This document shows, piece by piece, positions 52,572-60,937 of a stretch of DNA of 64,000 bases; the first letter of the stretch is position 1; the number at the start of each line of letters is the position of its first letter. Below the pieces are notes generated by a model. It saw nothing but the letters and a program-made list of their open reading frames with translations, searched no databases and was not told where the DNA came from. The stretch is from Psychrobacillus faecigallinarum. Lineage in GTDB: Bacteria; Bacillota; Bacilli; Bacillales_A; Planococcaceae. The translations under genes were made by a program, and so were the position numbers. The stretch spans positions 1 to 64,000 of the forward strand of contig NZ_JACSQO010000014.1 in assembly GCF_014836595.1 (NCBI RefSeq), given 5' to 3'.

Positions 52572-54374
52572 TCACCCTTTAGCATTAGTTAATTGCAAGA
52601 ATTCTTGGACGTCTTGTATACAAAGGTCAATACCCTTCTTCCAAAACGCTTCCTCTGTAATATCCTCTTGTAGATGTTTCATAGCTAAGTCTTCTACCGA
52701 CATGACCGCTGTATCCTGTAATAACGCAATATACTTTTCTTCAAAACCTGTACCTTCCTCTTTTGCCTTTGCATAAATACTTAAAGAGAACAAGTAACCA
52801 AAAGTATACGGGAAATTATAGAAAGGAACATCGGTAATGTAGAAATGTAATTTAGAAGCCCAGAAATGTGGATGGACTGTGTCTAACGCATCTCCATAAG
52901 CCTCACGTTGAGCTTCTTCCATTAATTCATTTAAACGTGTAGCAGAAACAATTCCCTCTTTTCGTTCCTCATAAAATCTTGTTTCAAACAAGAAGCGAGC
53001 GTGAATATTCATGAAGAAAGCTACGCTGCGTTGAATTTTATCCTCCAGCAAAGCGATTTTCTCATCTGTCGATTTTGATTCACGAACAGCGGCATCAGCT
53101 ACAATCATTTCAGCAAAGGTCGAAGCAGTTTCCGCAACACCCATTGCATATCTCGTATTCATCCAATGAACCGGTCTTAAAGCATATGAATGGAAGGCAT
53201 GACCTAATTCATGTGCAAGTGTGGAAACATTCGACATAGTACCACTATAGGTCATGAAGATACGAGATTCTTGTGAAACTGGCATACCCGTACAAAACCC
53301 ACCAGGGCGTTTATTCGGACGATCCTCTGCTTCAATCCACCCATTTTCAAAAGCATGACGAGAAAACTCTTCTAGCTTTGGTCCAAATTCTTTAAAATGC
53401 TTTAATATGAACTCAGCACCCTGTTGAAAATCCATTTTTTCGGTAGAGGCACTAACTGGTGCATCTAGATCATACCAATGCATCGCTTTTTCGCCTAGCA
53501 TCGCCGATTTTCTATTTAAATATTCCACAAACGGAGCTTTATTTTTAGAGATTGCTCCCCACATTGCATCTAGTGTATCTTGTTTCATACGGTTAATAGA
53601 TAGTGGTTCTTCTAAAACATTGTCCCAGCCCCGCTTTTTATAGGTCGCTAGGCGGAAGCCTGCTAAGTGATTAAGCGCTTTTGCTATAAAATCTTCTTTT
53701 TCTGTCCATGCAAGCTCCAATGCTTCAAACGATTCCTTACGGATTTCAGCTTTGTCACTGGAGCTCAAATTGTTTGCTTGTCCTACTGAAAGAGATTTTT
53801 CTTCTCCGTCAATAGTTATTTTAATACGAATGTCTCCTACAAGCATATCGTATAATTGGCCCCATGCATGATAACCGTCCACCTCAAGTGTAGTTATTAA
53901 ATCTTCCTCTTTTTCAGAGAGCATTTTACTCGCATTCTCTCTCCATTCATTCAATACAAACTCGAATTGTGAAAGTTCATCTGTCTTTAAAAGTTCTTCC
54001 CAAACTGACCCTTCCGTTTTACTAAATACCTGTTGTATAGTATTCATTAAGGAAGACAACCTAGCATACAATGAACCAACTTCACCTTGTAATAATGTTG
54101 CTTTTTTATCTGTCGTATCTTGAGCTAGATAGCAGCCAATCACAGCACTAGCTTCCGACAAATTTACTGCTACATCCCTTAATTCTTCAATTGTTTGGCT
54201 AATTTGTTTCGCCTCTTGTACAGCGGTTGGAACTTCTAATTTTTTTATATTTACTTCAAAGTTACCTAATTTCACTTTTACTTCATCTAAATGTTGTTGT
54301 AAAGCTGACGAGCTACTGCCACCTAGAAAAAAACGATCTAGATCCCAGACTATTGGATAATTTTGTTTTAACAT
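52572..54374 (-). CDS. pepF: M3-family oligoendopeptidase (PepF)
   Basis: The 600-residue cytoplasmic zinc peptidase cleaves oligopeptides. The zinc motif HELGHAFHSY lies near residue 390, with the downstream glutamate in GVAETASTFAEM. The N-terminal half is the long helical PepF domain. AGGGGG lies nine bases before the ATG. Together with the peptide importer and the aminopeptidases it would process imported or internal peptides. Confidence 0.92.
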   Translation of the reverse strand: MLKQNYPIVWDLDRFFLGGSSSSALQQHLDEVKVKLGNFEVNIKKLEVPTAVQEAKQISQTIEELRDVAVNLSEASAVIGCYLAQDTTDKKATLLQGEVGSLYARLSSLMNTIQQVFSKTEGSVWEELLKTDELSQFEFVLNEWRENASKMLSEKEEDLITTLEVDGYHAWGQLYDMLVGDIRIKITIDGEEKSLSVGQANNLSSSDKAEIRKESFEALELAWTEKEDFIAKALNHLAGFRLATYKKRGWDNVLEEPLSINRMKQDTLDAMWGAISKNKAPFVEYLNRKSAMLGEKAMHWYDLDAPVSASTEKMDFQQGAEFILKHFKEFGPKLEEFSRHAFENGWIEAEDRPNKRPGGFCTGMPVSQESRIFMTYSGTMSNVSTLAHELGHAFHSYALRPVHWMNTRYAMGVAETASTFAEMIVADAAVRESKSTDEKIALLEDKIQRSVAFFMNIHARFLFETRFYEERKEGIVSATRLNELMEEAQREAYGDALDTVHPHFWASKLHFYITDVPFYNFPYTFGYLFSLSIYAKAKEEGTGFEEKYIALLQDTAVMSVEDLAMKHLQEDITEEAFWKKGIDLCIQDVQEFLQLTNAKG

Positions 54375-54532
54375 CAGAAAATTCCCCCTATTTTAAAAAT
54401 TACCTTGAAATCTATTATACCATGTTTCACCATGTCAATTATTCGTTTTTTTGTCACATTATTTCTATAATTGAATTTGTGCGCTCTTTATTTGAAAGGT
54501 ATACTTATTAAATATAGAAGGAGGGGGATCTA

Positions 54533-55261
54533 TTGATCAAAATTATCCTTTTGATTTGTGGTTATATTGCAACGATTATTGTTAATATACTTGCAAATAC
54601 TCTACCTATAAATGGTCAAACAACTGGTGAAATATCTTCTAGAATACCAGCACTTTTTACACCAGCAGGCTATGTATTTTCAATTTGGATCTTTATTTAT
54701 ATATTACTTGCATTCTGGATTTGGAATGTTATAAGAGAATATAGAAATCAACAGAAGATACCCCTACGTAGAGTATTATTATTTTTAGCAACATGTATAT
54801 TCAATATCTCTTGGATTTTACTATGGCATTATGAAAAATTTAGCTTTGCCCTCATTACAATCATTGCCCTACTTTGGTTCTTATTCTTACTATATCTAAC
54901 TTATTCCAACAATGAGTCCAATTGGAAGAGTCGAGTGCCAATATCTATCTATTTGGGATGGATTTTTGTTGCGACGCTAGCAAATTTAGATTATGTACTT
55001 ACTTATTATGAATTTAGCGGTTTTGGCATTACAATCTCCTTATGGGTTGTCATTTTCTTAACATTGGCAACAGCTATCGCTCTACATTTTAGGTATCATT
55101 ATGATGATCGTGCTATTGTATTAGTTTTTATATGGGCTTTTATCGGTATAGCAGTCCGTCATAATATAAATGAATTATTAATTTCAACAGCTTCCCTGTT
55201 TTTAAGCGCTGTCTTAGTAGCGGGAATTCTATTTATAAAGAAAACACCAACGAAAAATTAA
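54533..55261 (+). CDS. TspO/MBR-like tryptophan-rich membrane protein
   Basis: The 242-residue protein has seven predicted membrane helices and the TspO-like stretch LFTPAGYVFSIWIFIYILLAFW, many tryptophans and tyrosines. Canonical TspO proteins have about 160 residues and five helices, so this is the longer 'tryptophan-rich sensory protein' branch. Porphyrin or sterol binding is known for short TspO but not shown for this branch. The start is TTG 54533, five bases after GGAGGGGG. The terminator stem includes its last codons. Confidence 0.75.
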   Translation: MIKIILLICGYIATIIVNILANTLPINGQTTGEISSRIPALFTPAGYVFSIWIFIYILLAFWIWNVIREYRNQQKIPLRRVLLFLATCIFNISWILLWHYEKFSFALITIIALLWFLFLLYLTYSNNESNWKSRVPISIYLGWIFVATLANLDYVLTYYEFSGFGITISLWVVIFLTLATAIALHFRYHYDDRAIVLVFIWAFIGIAVRHNINELLISTASLFLSAVLVAGILFIKKTPTKN

Positions 55262-55279
55262 ATCGTTGGTGTTTTTTAT
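55239..55279 (+). terminator. Terminator overlapping the end of the TspO-like gene
   Basis: AAACACCAACG pairs with CGTTGGTGTTT; the stop codon lies in the loop and T6 follows. Confidence 0.88.
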
Positions 55280-55358
55280 ATTGCCTACTGCCGCTAAATT
55301 AACAGAGGGACAAATTTTGTATTTAATAGAAAAGCCCTATTTAATGAAATTCACTCAT

Positions 55359-56108
55359 TTATATTAATTTAGTTAATATAATCGGTTCGTCTTTTGTAAC
55401 TATAATTGTATGTTCAATTTGTGCAACGAGAGATTTATCAGGAGTTACAAACGTCCATCCATCCCCTGACTCTACGATATGTTCAGCTTTTGCTGAGATG
55501 AAGGGCTCTACTGCTAGAACCATACCTTCTTTTAAAATTGTTGGATCCCAAGCATCATAATAATTTAAGACATGCTGGGGTGCTTCATGCAGGGACTTTC
55601 CGATACCATGACCTGTTAGGTTCATGATGACATGTAATCCATTATCCTTCGCTTCTCTTTCCACTGCTTTACCAATCTGGTTTAGACGAGAACCTGCTTT
55701 TACCTTCAGCATAGCACGATTAAATGCACTTTCCGCTACTTGACAAAGCTTTTCCTTGTCTTCGTACCCTTCGCCTACTACAAATGATATTCCAGTATCT
55801 GCGAAAAACCCTTCGTATGAACCGGATACATCAATATTTACAAGGTCACCCTCTTTAATCACACGGGAGCCTGGAATTCCATGAGCCACTTCTTCATTCA
55901 CACTTATACAAGTATACCCCGGGAAATCATACTCTCCCATAGGTCCAGAAATAGCGCCTTTTTCTTTAAATAACTCGCCGCCTATTTCATCTAGCTCCTT
56001 GGTAGTTACACCCGGTTTAGTTGCAGCCTTCATCGCTTCTCGTACTTCAGCAACAATTTGGCCTATTTTTTTTAACATTTCTAACTCTTCATTTGTTTTT
56101 GCTATCAT
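55359..56108 (-). CDS. map: Type I methionine aminopeptidase
   Basis: The 249-residue metalloenzyme removes the initiator methionine. Conserved metal and active-site residues lie in VNEEVAHGIPGSR, NIDVSGSYEGFFADTG (two Asp), TGHGIGKSLHE (His), AVEPFI (Glu) and AQIEHTIIV (Glu). It is a free-standing copy, not in the secY-adk-map ribosomal cluster, so it may correspond to the second B. subtilis enzyme (YflG). It is preceded by thiT on the same strand with a 50-base gap. Confidence 0.93.
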   Translation of the reverse strand: MIAKTNEELEMLKKIGQIVAEVREAMKAATKPGVTTKELDEIGGELFKEKGAISGPMGEYDFPGYTCISVNEEVAHGIPGSRVIKEGDLVNIDVSGSYEGFFADTGISFVVGEGYEDKEKLCQVAESAFNRAMLKVKAGSRLNQIGKAVEREAKDNGLHVIMNLTGHGIGKSLHEAPQHVLNYYDAWDPTILKEGMVLAVEPFISAKAEHIVESGDGWTFVTPDKSLVAQIEHTIIVTKDEPIILTKLI

Positions 56109-56159
56109 CTTTACAAGATCCCTTCTTCACTTAGATGTATGATTATCATATCATATATC

Positions 56160-56738
56160 TTATGAATTCGGCATTAATAGGCGTGGGGCTTTTACGAATA
56201 GAATCGCACAAATAAAAGCGGCAAACAAGAACACAGGAATCATATAAGTAGAATTATAAATTAAGGAATAAAGAATTACGTTTTCTCCCTCAGCAAATTC
56301 ACCAAAAAATAGTATCCCTGATAAAACGTGTGCCAAGTAGCGCAAAAATGAGGCAATTAAGGCACCTATTACAATTGCTATCGCCATTTTTTTCTTGTTT
56401 TGATTTTCAAATGCTTTCATATATGCTGGTCTTAATAGACCTGCCAATCCCGCCACCATAAAAGCAATAAAATAATCGATTCCTACTTGAATAACTACTA
56501 TTTCAAAGGATAATGGCGCCGGGTAAAAGCGCCCCGTAACTACCTGCAATAGTCCAATCAAAAATCCTGTCACAACACCTGCCACTATACCACGGCGAAA
56601 TGCTATTAAAATAATGGGTACAAGCACAAAGGTAACACTTCCACCCTGTGGCATCCCAAATCCTATTAAATCCAATATATAACCTAATGCTGCGAATATA
56701 GCTATTTCTACTAACAATACGACACGCTGATTTCTCAT
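56160..56738 (-). CDS. thiT: Energy-coupling factor thiamine transporter subunit ThiT
   Basis: The 192-residue membrane S-component binds thiamine and works with a shared ECF module encoded elsewhere. It has six hydrophobic segments; the family region FGMPQGGSVTFVLVPIILIAFRRGIVAGV and a Trp-poor but Tyr-containing site are seen. ATG 56738 follows AAAGGGG. A TPP riboswitch upstream confirms the thiamine link. B. subtilis ThiT (YuaJ) is controlled the same way. Confidence 0.93.
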   Translation of the reverse strand: MRNQRVVLLVEIAIFAALGYILDLIGFGMPQGGSVTFVLVPIILIAFRRGIVAGVVTGFLIGLLQVVTGRFYPAPLSFEIVVIQVGIDYFIAFMVAGLAGLLRPAYMKAFENQNKKKMAIAIVIGALIASFLRYLAHVLSGILFFGEFAEGENVILYSLIYNSTYMIPVFLFAAFICAILFVKAPRLLMPNS

Positions 56739-56759
56739 TGTAATCCCCTTTTTTGACCA

Positions 56760-56888
56760 CAAAAAAACGCCGTCGGGACAGAGCCAGACATCGCGCGATT
56801 GTCAGTATCCATCCACATCCCTACGCAAGCATGAACTTACAGGTTCTAAGGGTACTATCTCAGCCGCTATAGCGACGCCCCTTGTGGT
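56760..56888 (-). promoter_or_regulatory. TPP (thiamine pyrophosphate) riboswitch with terminator platform
   Basis: On the minus strand the aptamer (56812-56888) reads ACAAGGGGCG ... GGCTGAGATAGTACCC ... AGAACCTG ... GCGTAGGGATGTGG, containing the conserved CUGAGA and ACCUG elements of the THI element. Downstream an imperfect stem (GTCTGG/CCCGAC region) is followed by GCG and T7 just before the thiT ribosome-binding site, so TPP would cause early termination. Confidence 0.95.
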
Positions 56889-56994
56889 TTAGAATTTATT
56901 TGATTTGAGTTCATTGTAGCCGATACATGTTTATATTGCAACCCCCAAAGGTATTATAGTAGTAATAATAAATCTATTATTAGGAGTGTTTTGG

Positions 56995-58059
56995 TTGATA
57001 AATTTACTTATGGATTTAATCAAAATAAAGAGTAATGATTTGAACGGAGCTAACGAGGCACTGCTTTACTGTAAGGACTGGCTAGAAAAGAGAAACATAT
57101 CAACAAAAACCTATGAATTAAACACTAAGCTAATGCTTGTAGCTGAAATAGGAGCCGGTGAGGAAACTATCGTATGGAATGGCCATATTGATGTCGTTCC
57201 AGGAAATCCCGAGCAATTTGAACCAAAAATTATTGATGATAGACTATATGGGCGTGGTTCTGCAGATATGAAGGCAGGCGTTGCTGCAATGATGCAGGCT
57301 TTTTATATACTCTCACAAGATGAACATAAGCTTACAAAAAAAGTCCAGCTACATATAGTTACTGATGAAGAAACAGGAGGAAAAACCTCCAAACACTTAG
57401 TTGAACAAGGTCATTGTGGAGACTTCGTTATTTGTGGTGAACCAACTCATGTTAATATCGGTCTTCAGGCTAAAGGAATTTTACAATGGGATATCCATTT
57501 AAAAGGGAAAGCCGCGCACGGAAGCCGTCCTTGGGAAGGAGATAATGCGATTGAAAAAGCAATATTATTCGATAAGGAACTAAGAAATTGCTCTTTTATG
57601 GAGGCAAGCAATGAATATTATGATTATCCTTCCTTAAACTTGGCAAAAATAGAAGCAGGAGATCGCTATAATATGGTACCTGATAAATGTGTTATTAGTT
57701 ACTCCTTAAGATTTGTTCCTGGACAAGACGCTGAGAAAATCACAAAGGAACTAAGAGATCTTTTAGAAAAATATCCTGGTAGTGAAATACACTTCCAAGG
57801 ACACACCCCAGCAATCACCAATAAAGAAGATGACAAGTATATACAAAAACTTTTAGCAGTTTGTAATTCGATTAGACAGACACCTACTGTTCTATTTGGA
57901 CAGCATGGTGCGGCCGACACACGTTATTATGCAGCTAAGGGTGCAGTAGCTATCGAATTTGGACCAAGCGGTTCTGACTGGCACGGTGATCAGGAATACG
58001 TTTCTATATCTTCAGTAGAGGAATATAAGGACATTCTCGTTAGATTTGTATTAGAATAA
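56995..58059 (+). CDS. M20-family deacylase/peptidase (ArgE/DapE type)
   Basis: The 354-residue zinc enzyme hydrolyses an N-acyl amino acid or peptide bond. Metal ligands are in WNGHIDVVPG, GRGSADMKAG, TDEETGGKTS and CGEPTH; the catalytic Glu is in DEETGG. The dimerisation domain (KGILQWDIHLKGKAAHGSRP) fits acetylornithine deacetylase/succinyl-DAP desuccinylase relatives, but the true substrate is unknown and the gene is not in an arg or dap operon. TTG 56995 lies eight bases after AGGAG. Confidence 0.88.
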   Translation: MINLLMDLIKIKSNDLNGANEALLYCKDWLEKRNISTKTYELNTKLMLVAEIGAGEETIVWNGHIDVVPGNPEQFEPKIIDDRLYGRGSADMKAGVAAMMQAFYILSQDEHKLTKKVQLHIVTDEETGGKTSKHLVEQGHCGDFVICGEPTHVNIGLQAKGILQWDIHLKGKAAHGSRPWEGDNAIEKAILFDKELRNCSFMEASNEYYDYPSLNLAKIEAGDRYNMVPDKCVISYSLRFVPGQDAEKITKELRDLLEKYPGSEIHFQGHTPAITNKEDDKYIQKLLAVCNSIRQTPTVLFGQHGAADTRYYAAKGAVAIEFGPSGSDWHGDQEYVSISSVEEYKDILVRFVLE

Positions 58060-58129
58060 CTAAATATAAGCTATAGATGGATGCTTTCCGTAGGGAGAGC
58101 GATAAGTAATAATAATGAGGAGACTATGA

Positions 58130-58468
58130 ATGGATACCAATAAAATTTTGAGTGCATCAACATATTTTTCTATTTTGTTTGCCCCTTTCATTCTCCCGAT
58201 TATCGTTTACTTCCTTACATCGGAAAAAGAGGTAAAGTACCACGCTAAGCGTTCATTAATTTCTCATATCATCCCTACTATTTTCTTTGTGTTCTTAATG
58301 CTGGCTATATTCGCAAACTTTTTACCTTTAGGCTTTACTGGAGATTCTGCTTCCATGTGGACTAGTATGACTACTGCTCTTATTTTTATGGGTTTATATA
58401 CAGTGATCAATCTAGTTTTACTTATATGGAACATCGTACAAGGAGTCAAAGTGTTACGGCATGTTTAA
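58130..58468 (+). CDS. DUF4870 membrane protein
   Basis: The 112-residue protein has three membrane helices with the family pattern ILSASTYFSILFAPFILPII, VKYHAKRSL and a final VLLIWNIVQGVKVL. DUF4870 proteins are related to Tic20-like small membrane proteins; the function is unknown. GAGGAG lies seven bases before the ATG. It may be co-transcribed with the 33-codon gene downstream. Confidence 0.82.
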   Translation: MDTNKILSASTYFSILFAPFILPIIVYFLTSEKEVKYHAKRSLISHIIPTIFFVFLMLAIFANFLPLGFTGDSASMWTSMTTALIFMGLYTVINLVLLIWNIVQGVKVLRHV

Positions 58469-58520
58469 TAGCTCCTCAAATGGGAATAAGATATTATAGA
58501 ACAACAAGGAGCGATTGATT

Positions 58521-58622
58521 ATGAAAGTAGGAAAACTAGTAAAAGCAGCTATTAAATGGGCACCTGTTGTGTACCCTATTGTTCGTAAAGCAATGAAATC
58601 CAAAAAAACTGTAAAACGCTAA
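58521..58622 (+). CDS. Tiny basic amphipathic protein, 33 residues
   Basis: AAGGAG lies nine bases before the ATG. The product, starting MKVGKLVKAAIKWAPVVYPI, is a cationic, partly hydrophobic peptide ending in KKTVKR. Its 52-base distance from the DUF4870 gene suggests one transcript. No family is recognised; such peptides can bind membranes. A strong palindromic terminator follows at 58725. Confidence 0.65.
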   Translation: MKVGKLVKAAIKWAPVVYPIVRKAMKSKKTVKR

Positions 58623-58724
58623 TTGAACTAAGTTAGAAACTTATTAATGTTAATATGGGCTCTTCATAGCCTCTCCAAGGTACCACTATTATTTAGAAGG
58701 ACAAGACTTATTAGTCACCTCCAA

Positions 58725-58769
58725 TAAAAAAAAGCAGGAGAAATCATATGATTTCTCCTGCTTTTTTTG
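58725..58769. terminator. Bidirectional terminator
   Basis: AAAGCAGGAGAAATCATATGATTTCTCCTGCTTT is a perfect palindrome with A7 and T7 flanks; it serves the plus-strand small genes and the convergent esterase gene. (Arms given: AAAGCAGGAGAAATCAT and its complement.). Confidence 0.92.
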
Positions 58770-58793
58770 AATTATTACTTTCACCAAAATTCT

Positions 58794-59693
58794 CTATAAA
58801 AGAATCCTCTGAAAAACTTTGGATATTAAATTTACATTCGTCAACGATAGGTAGCCAGTGGACACTGTTGCTTTAGCTTGAGAATTTCCACTTGCATTTG
58901 TACGTTGACTTTCTATAAGTTCCTCGAATGTTAAAGGATTTGGCTTTGGCATTTCATGTTCATATACGAGCATACGTGAATTGTACTTTGTAAAGAACGA
59001 ATTTGCCATTTGCCGGTAACCTTCCATGGTAGGGTGTACATCAGCAATATTTGGTATTAAAGTACTCTCTTTTCCTTTGAAAGACTCTTCAACCGAAATA
59101 TAGGTTGCTCCATTTTTCTCTGCAACTGTTTGAAGAATAGCATGCAGCTGATCTAACTCTTTGCCAATTCCCACCTTTTGTGAATCATGCACATGAGGAT
59201 ATGCAAAATAGTAACCCATTACATATATATTAGCTTTCGGAGCTGCTGCTTGGACTTTTTCCAGAACTGCCTCCATGTTTTTTCTCACATTATTAAGTGC
59301 AAAATTAGCAGAGACCTGTTTATAAGAGACCATTCCACTTGAAGGATTAACCTGTACTAGTCTTAAAAGATCATTAGCTCCTGCGGATATCGTAACTAGT
59401 GTTGCATTAGCCAAAAGCTCCTGTGCTTCCTTTGTTTGAACAGTCCTTAAGACATCAGCAGTTGTATATCCGGGAAAAGCTAGGGCTTTGGAATAAAACC
59501 CAAGCAGATTTGCTCTATTTAATTCCTGAGAGATTAAATCTGTATAGCCAGCATCAATTGCCTGATTTGGTGTTTGGCCAGCTGCTAAAGAATCACCTAA
59601 AGGAATGTACACCTCTTTCCCCTTAGCTTCAACTGTGTAAGTATTAGATATTATAAAAAGGGCGATGAATATGCCTATCAACCTTTTCAACAA
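58794..59693 (-). CDS. Secreted SGNH/GDSL-type esterase
   Basis: The 299-residue hydrolase has a signal peptide (residues 1-23, ending VEA). The catalytic serine is in PLGDSLAAGQT, the glycine block in the FPGYTTADV region, the asparagine in SAGANDLLR and the Asp-His pair in IADVHPTMEGY, the four SGNH blocks. It probably acts on lipids or acylated carbohydrates outside the cell. It lies 12 bases before... the M29 peptidase gene's 3' end and may be co-transcribed with it. Confidence 0.88.
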   Translation of the reverse strand: MLKRLIGIFIALFIISNTYTVEAKGKEVYIPLGDSLAAGQTPNQAIDAGYTDLISQELNRANLLGFYSKALAFPGYTTADVLRTVQTKEAQELLANATLVTISAGANDLLRLVQVNPSSGMVSYKQVSANFALNNVRKNMEAVLEKVQAAAPKANIYVMGYYFAYPHVHDSQKVGIGKELDQLHAILQTVAEKNGATYISVEESFKGKESTLIPNIADVHPTMEGYRQMANSFFTKYNSRMLVYEHEMPKPNPLTFEELIESQRTNASGNSQAKATVSTGYLSLTNVNLISKVFQRILL

Positions 59694-59704
59694 TAATCAG
59701 CTCC

Positions 59705-60934
59705 TTAAAATGCCCAAGCACCTTTAATGAAGATGGGTTCTTTTGTTCCATCAGCTAATTCACCTGTTATATCCATATTGCCACTTCCAATCATGAAGTC
59801 CTCATGAACAATAGAAGTATTGATACCCATTTTTTCTAACTCTTCTGTAGTAAGGCCACGAGCTCCTTCTACACAAGTTGGGTAAGCTTCTCCAATAGCA
59901 AAATGATTGGAGGCATTCTCATCAAATAAAGTGTTAAAAAACAATACATTCGATGCAGAGATAGGTGATTCATGCGGAACTAATGCAATTTCGCCTAAAT
60001 ATTTTGCGCCATCATCTGTTTGAATTAGCTCTTGTAGGAGTTTCTCGCCTGTGGCTGCTTGAATCTGGACAATTTCTCCATCTTTAAACGTCAATTTGAA
60101 GCCATCAATAACATTTCCTTGATAAACAAAAGGCTTAGTGTTGCTTACATATCCATTAACACCTGTTTTTAGCGGCGCAGTGTATACTTCCTCTGTAGGC
60201 ATATTAGCGATAAATGGCACGGACTGAGCATTTTTACTAGCTCCTGATTGCCAAATATGTTCCTTTGGTAACTCTACTTCAATATCCGTTCCATCTGCCG
60301 TATAATGCAGTTTCTTATAGCGCTTTTCGTTCAATAATGCAGCTCGTGACTCTAAATTATTTATATGTTCCTGCCATTGTTGGACTGCAGTTCCTTTTCC
60401 AATGCGTACTACATTAAATATAAGCTCCCATAATGCATCCATTTGTTCTGACTCTGGGAGTTTAGGGAAAACCTTCGCAGCCCATTTTTTAGATGGCATT
60501 GCTACGATTGACCAGGTAATCACATCATTCATCACTGCTTTACGATAATTTTCTAATGCCTTACCAGAAGCCTTTTGATAGTTAGAAATACGATCAATTG
60601 ACACACCCTCTAAAAGATCGGGATTATCGGCGTCAATCCATAATAAAGCACCTTTACTTTCAATCAATTCATCTCTTTGAGCAACAACCCATTTTGGCAC
60701 TTCGTGAAATGCTTCATCGGGGGCCATATCGTAAAATAATCGAGCATTTACTTCATCCGTATAGTTTACTTCTACTCTTTTTGCCCCTGCTTCATAGGCT
60801 TTTTTAACAATAAGTCTTGTAAAATCGATTGTATCTGTTGTTGTATTAATGAGTAGAGGCTGCCCCTTTTGAATATTTAGACCTACCTTAACAACTAACT
60901 CAGCATATTCCTCTAGATTTTTTTGAAAATCCAT
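59705..60934 (-). CDS. M29-family aminopeptidase (AmpS/PepS type), copy 2
   Basis: The 409-residue protein shares the M29 motifs NMPTEEVYTAPLKTGVNGYV, KYLGEIALVPHESPIS, NTLFDENASNHFAIG and VHEDFMIGSGNMDITG with copy 1 at 48474 and aligns with it almost end to end by eye. It lies three bases after the helicase gene and 11 bases before the esterase gene, suggesting a three-gene unit. Differences such as HESP for HDSP may tune specificity. Confidence 0.92.
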   Translation of the reverse strand: MDFQKNLEEYAELVVKVGLNIQKGQPLLINTTTDTIDFTRLIVKKAYEAGAKRVEVNYTDEVNARLFYDMAPDEAFHEVPKWVVAQRDELIESKGALLWIDADNPDLLEGVSIDRISNYQKASGKALENYRKAVMNDVITWSIVAMPSKKWAAKVFPKLPESEQMDALWELIFNVVRIGKGTAVQQWQEHINNLESRAALLNEKRYKKLHYTADGTDIEVELPKEHIWQSGASKNAQSVPFIANMPTEEVYTAPLKTGVNGYVSNTKPFVYQGNVIDGFKLTFKDGEIVQIQAATGEKLLQELIQTDDGAKYLGEIALVPHESPISASNVLFFNTLFDENASNHFAIGEAYPTCVEGARGLTTEELEKMGINTSIVHEDFMIGSGNMDITGELADGTKEPIFIKGAWAF

Positions 60935-60937
60935 ACA

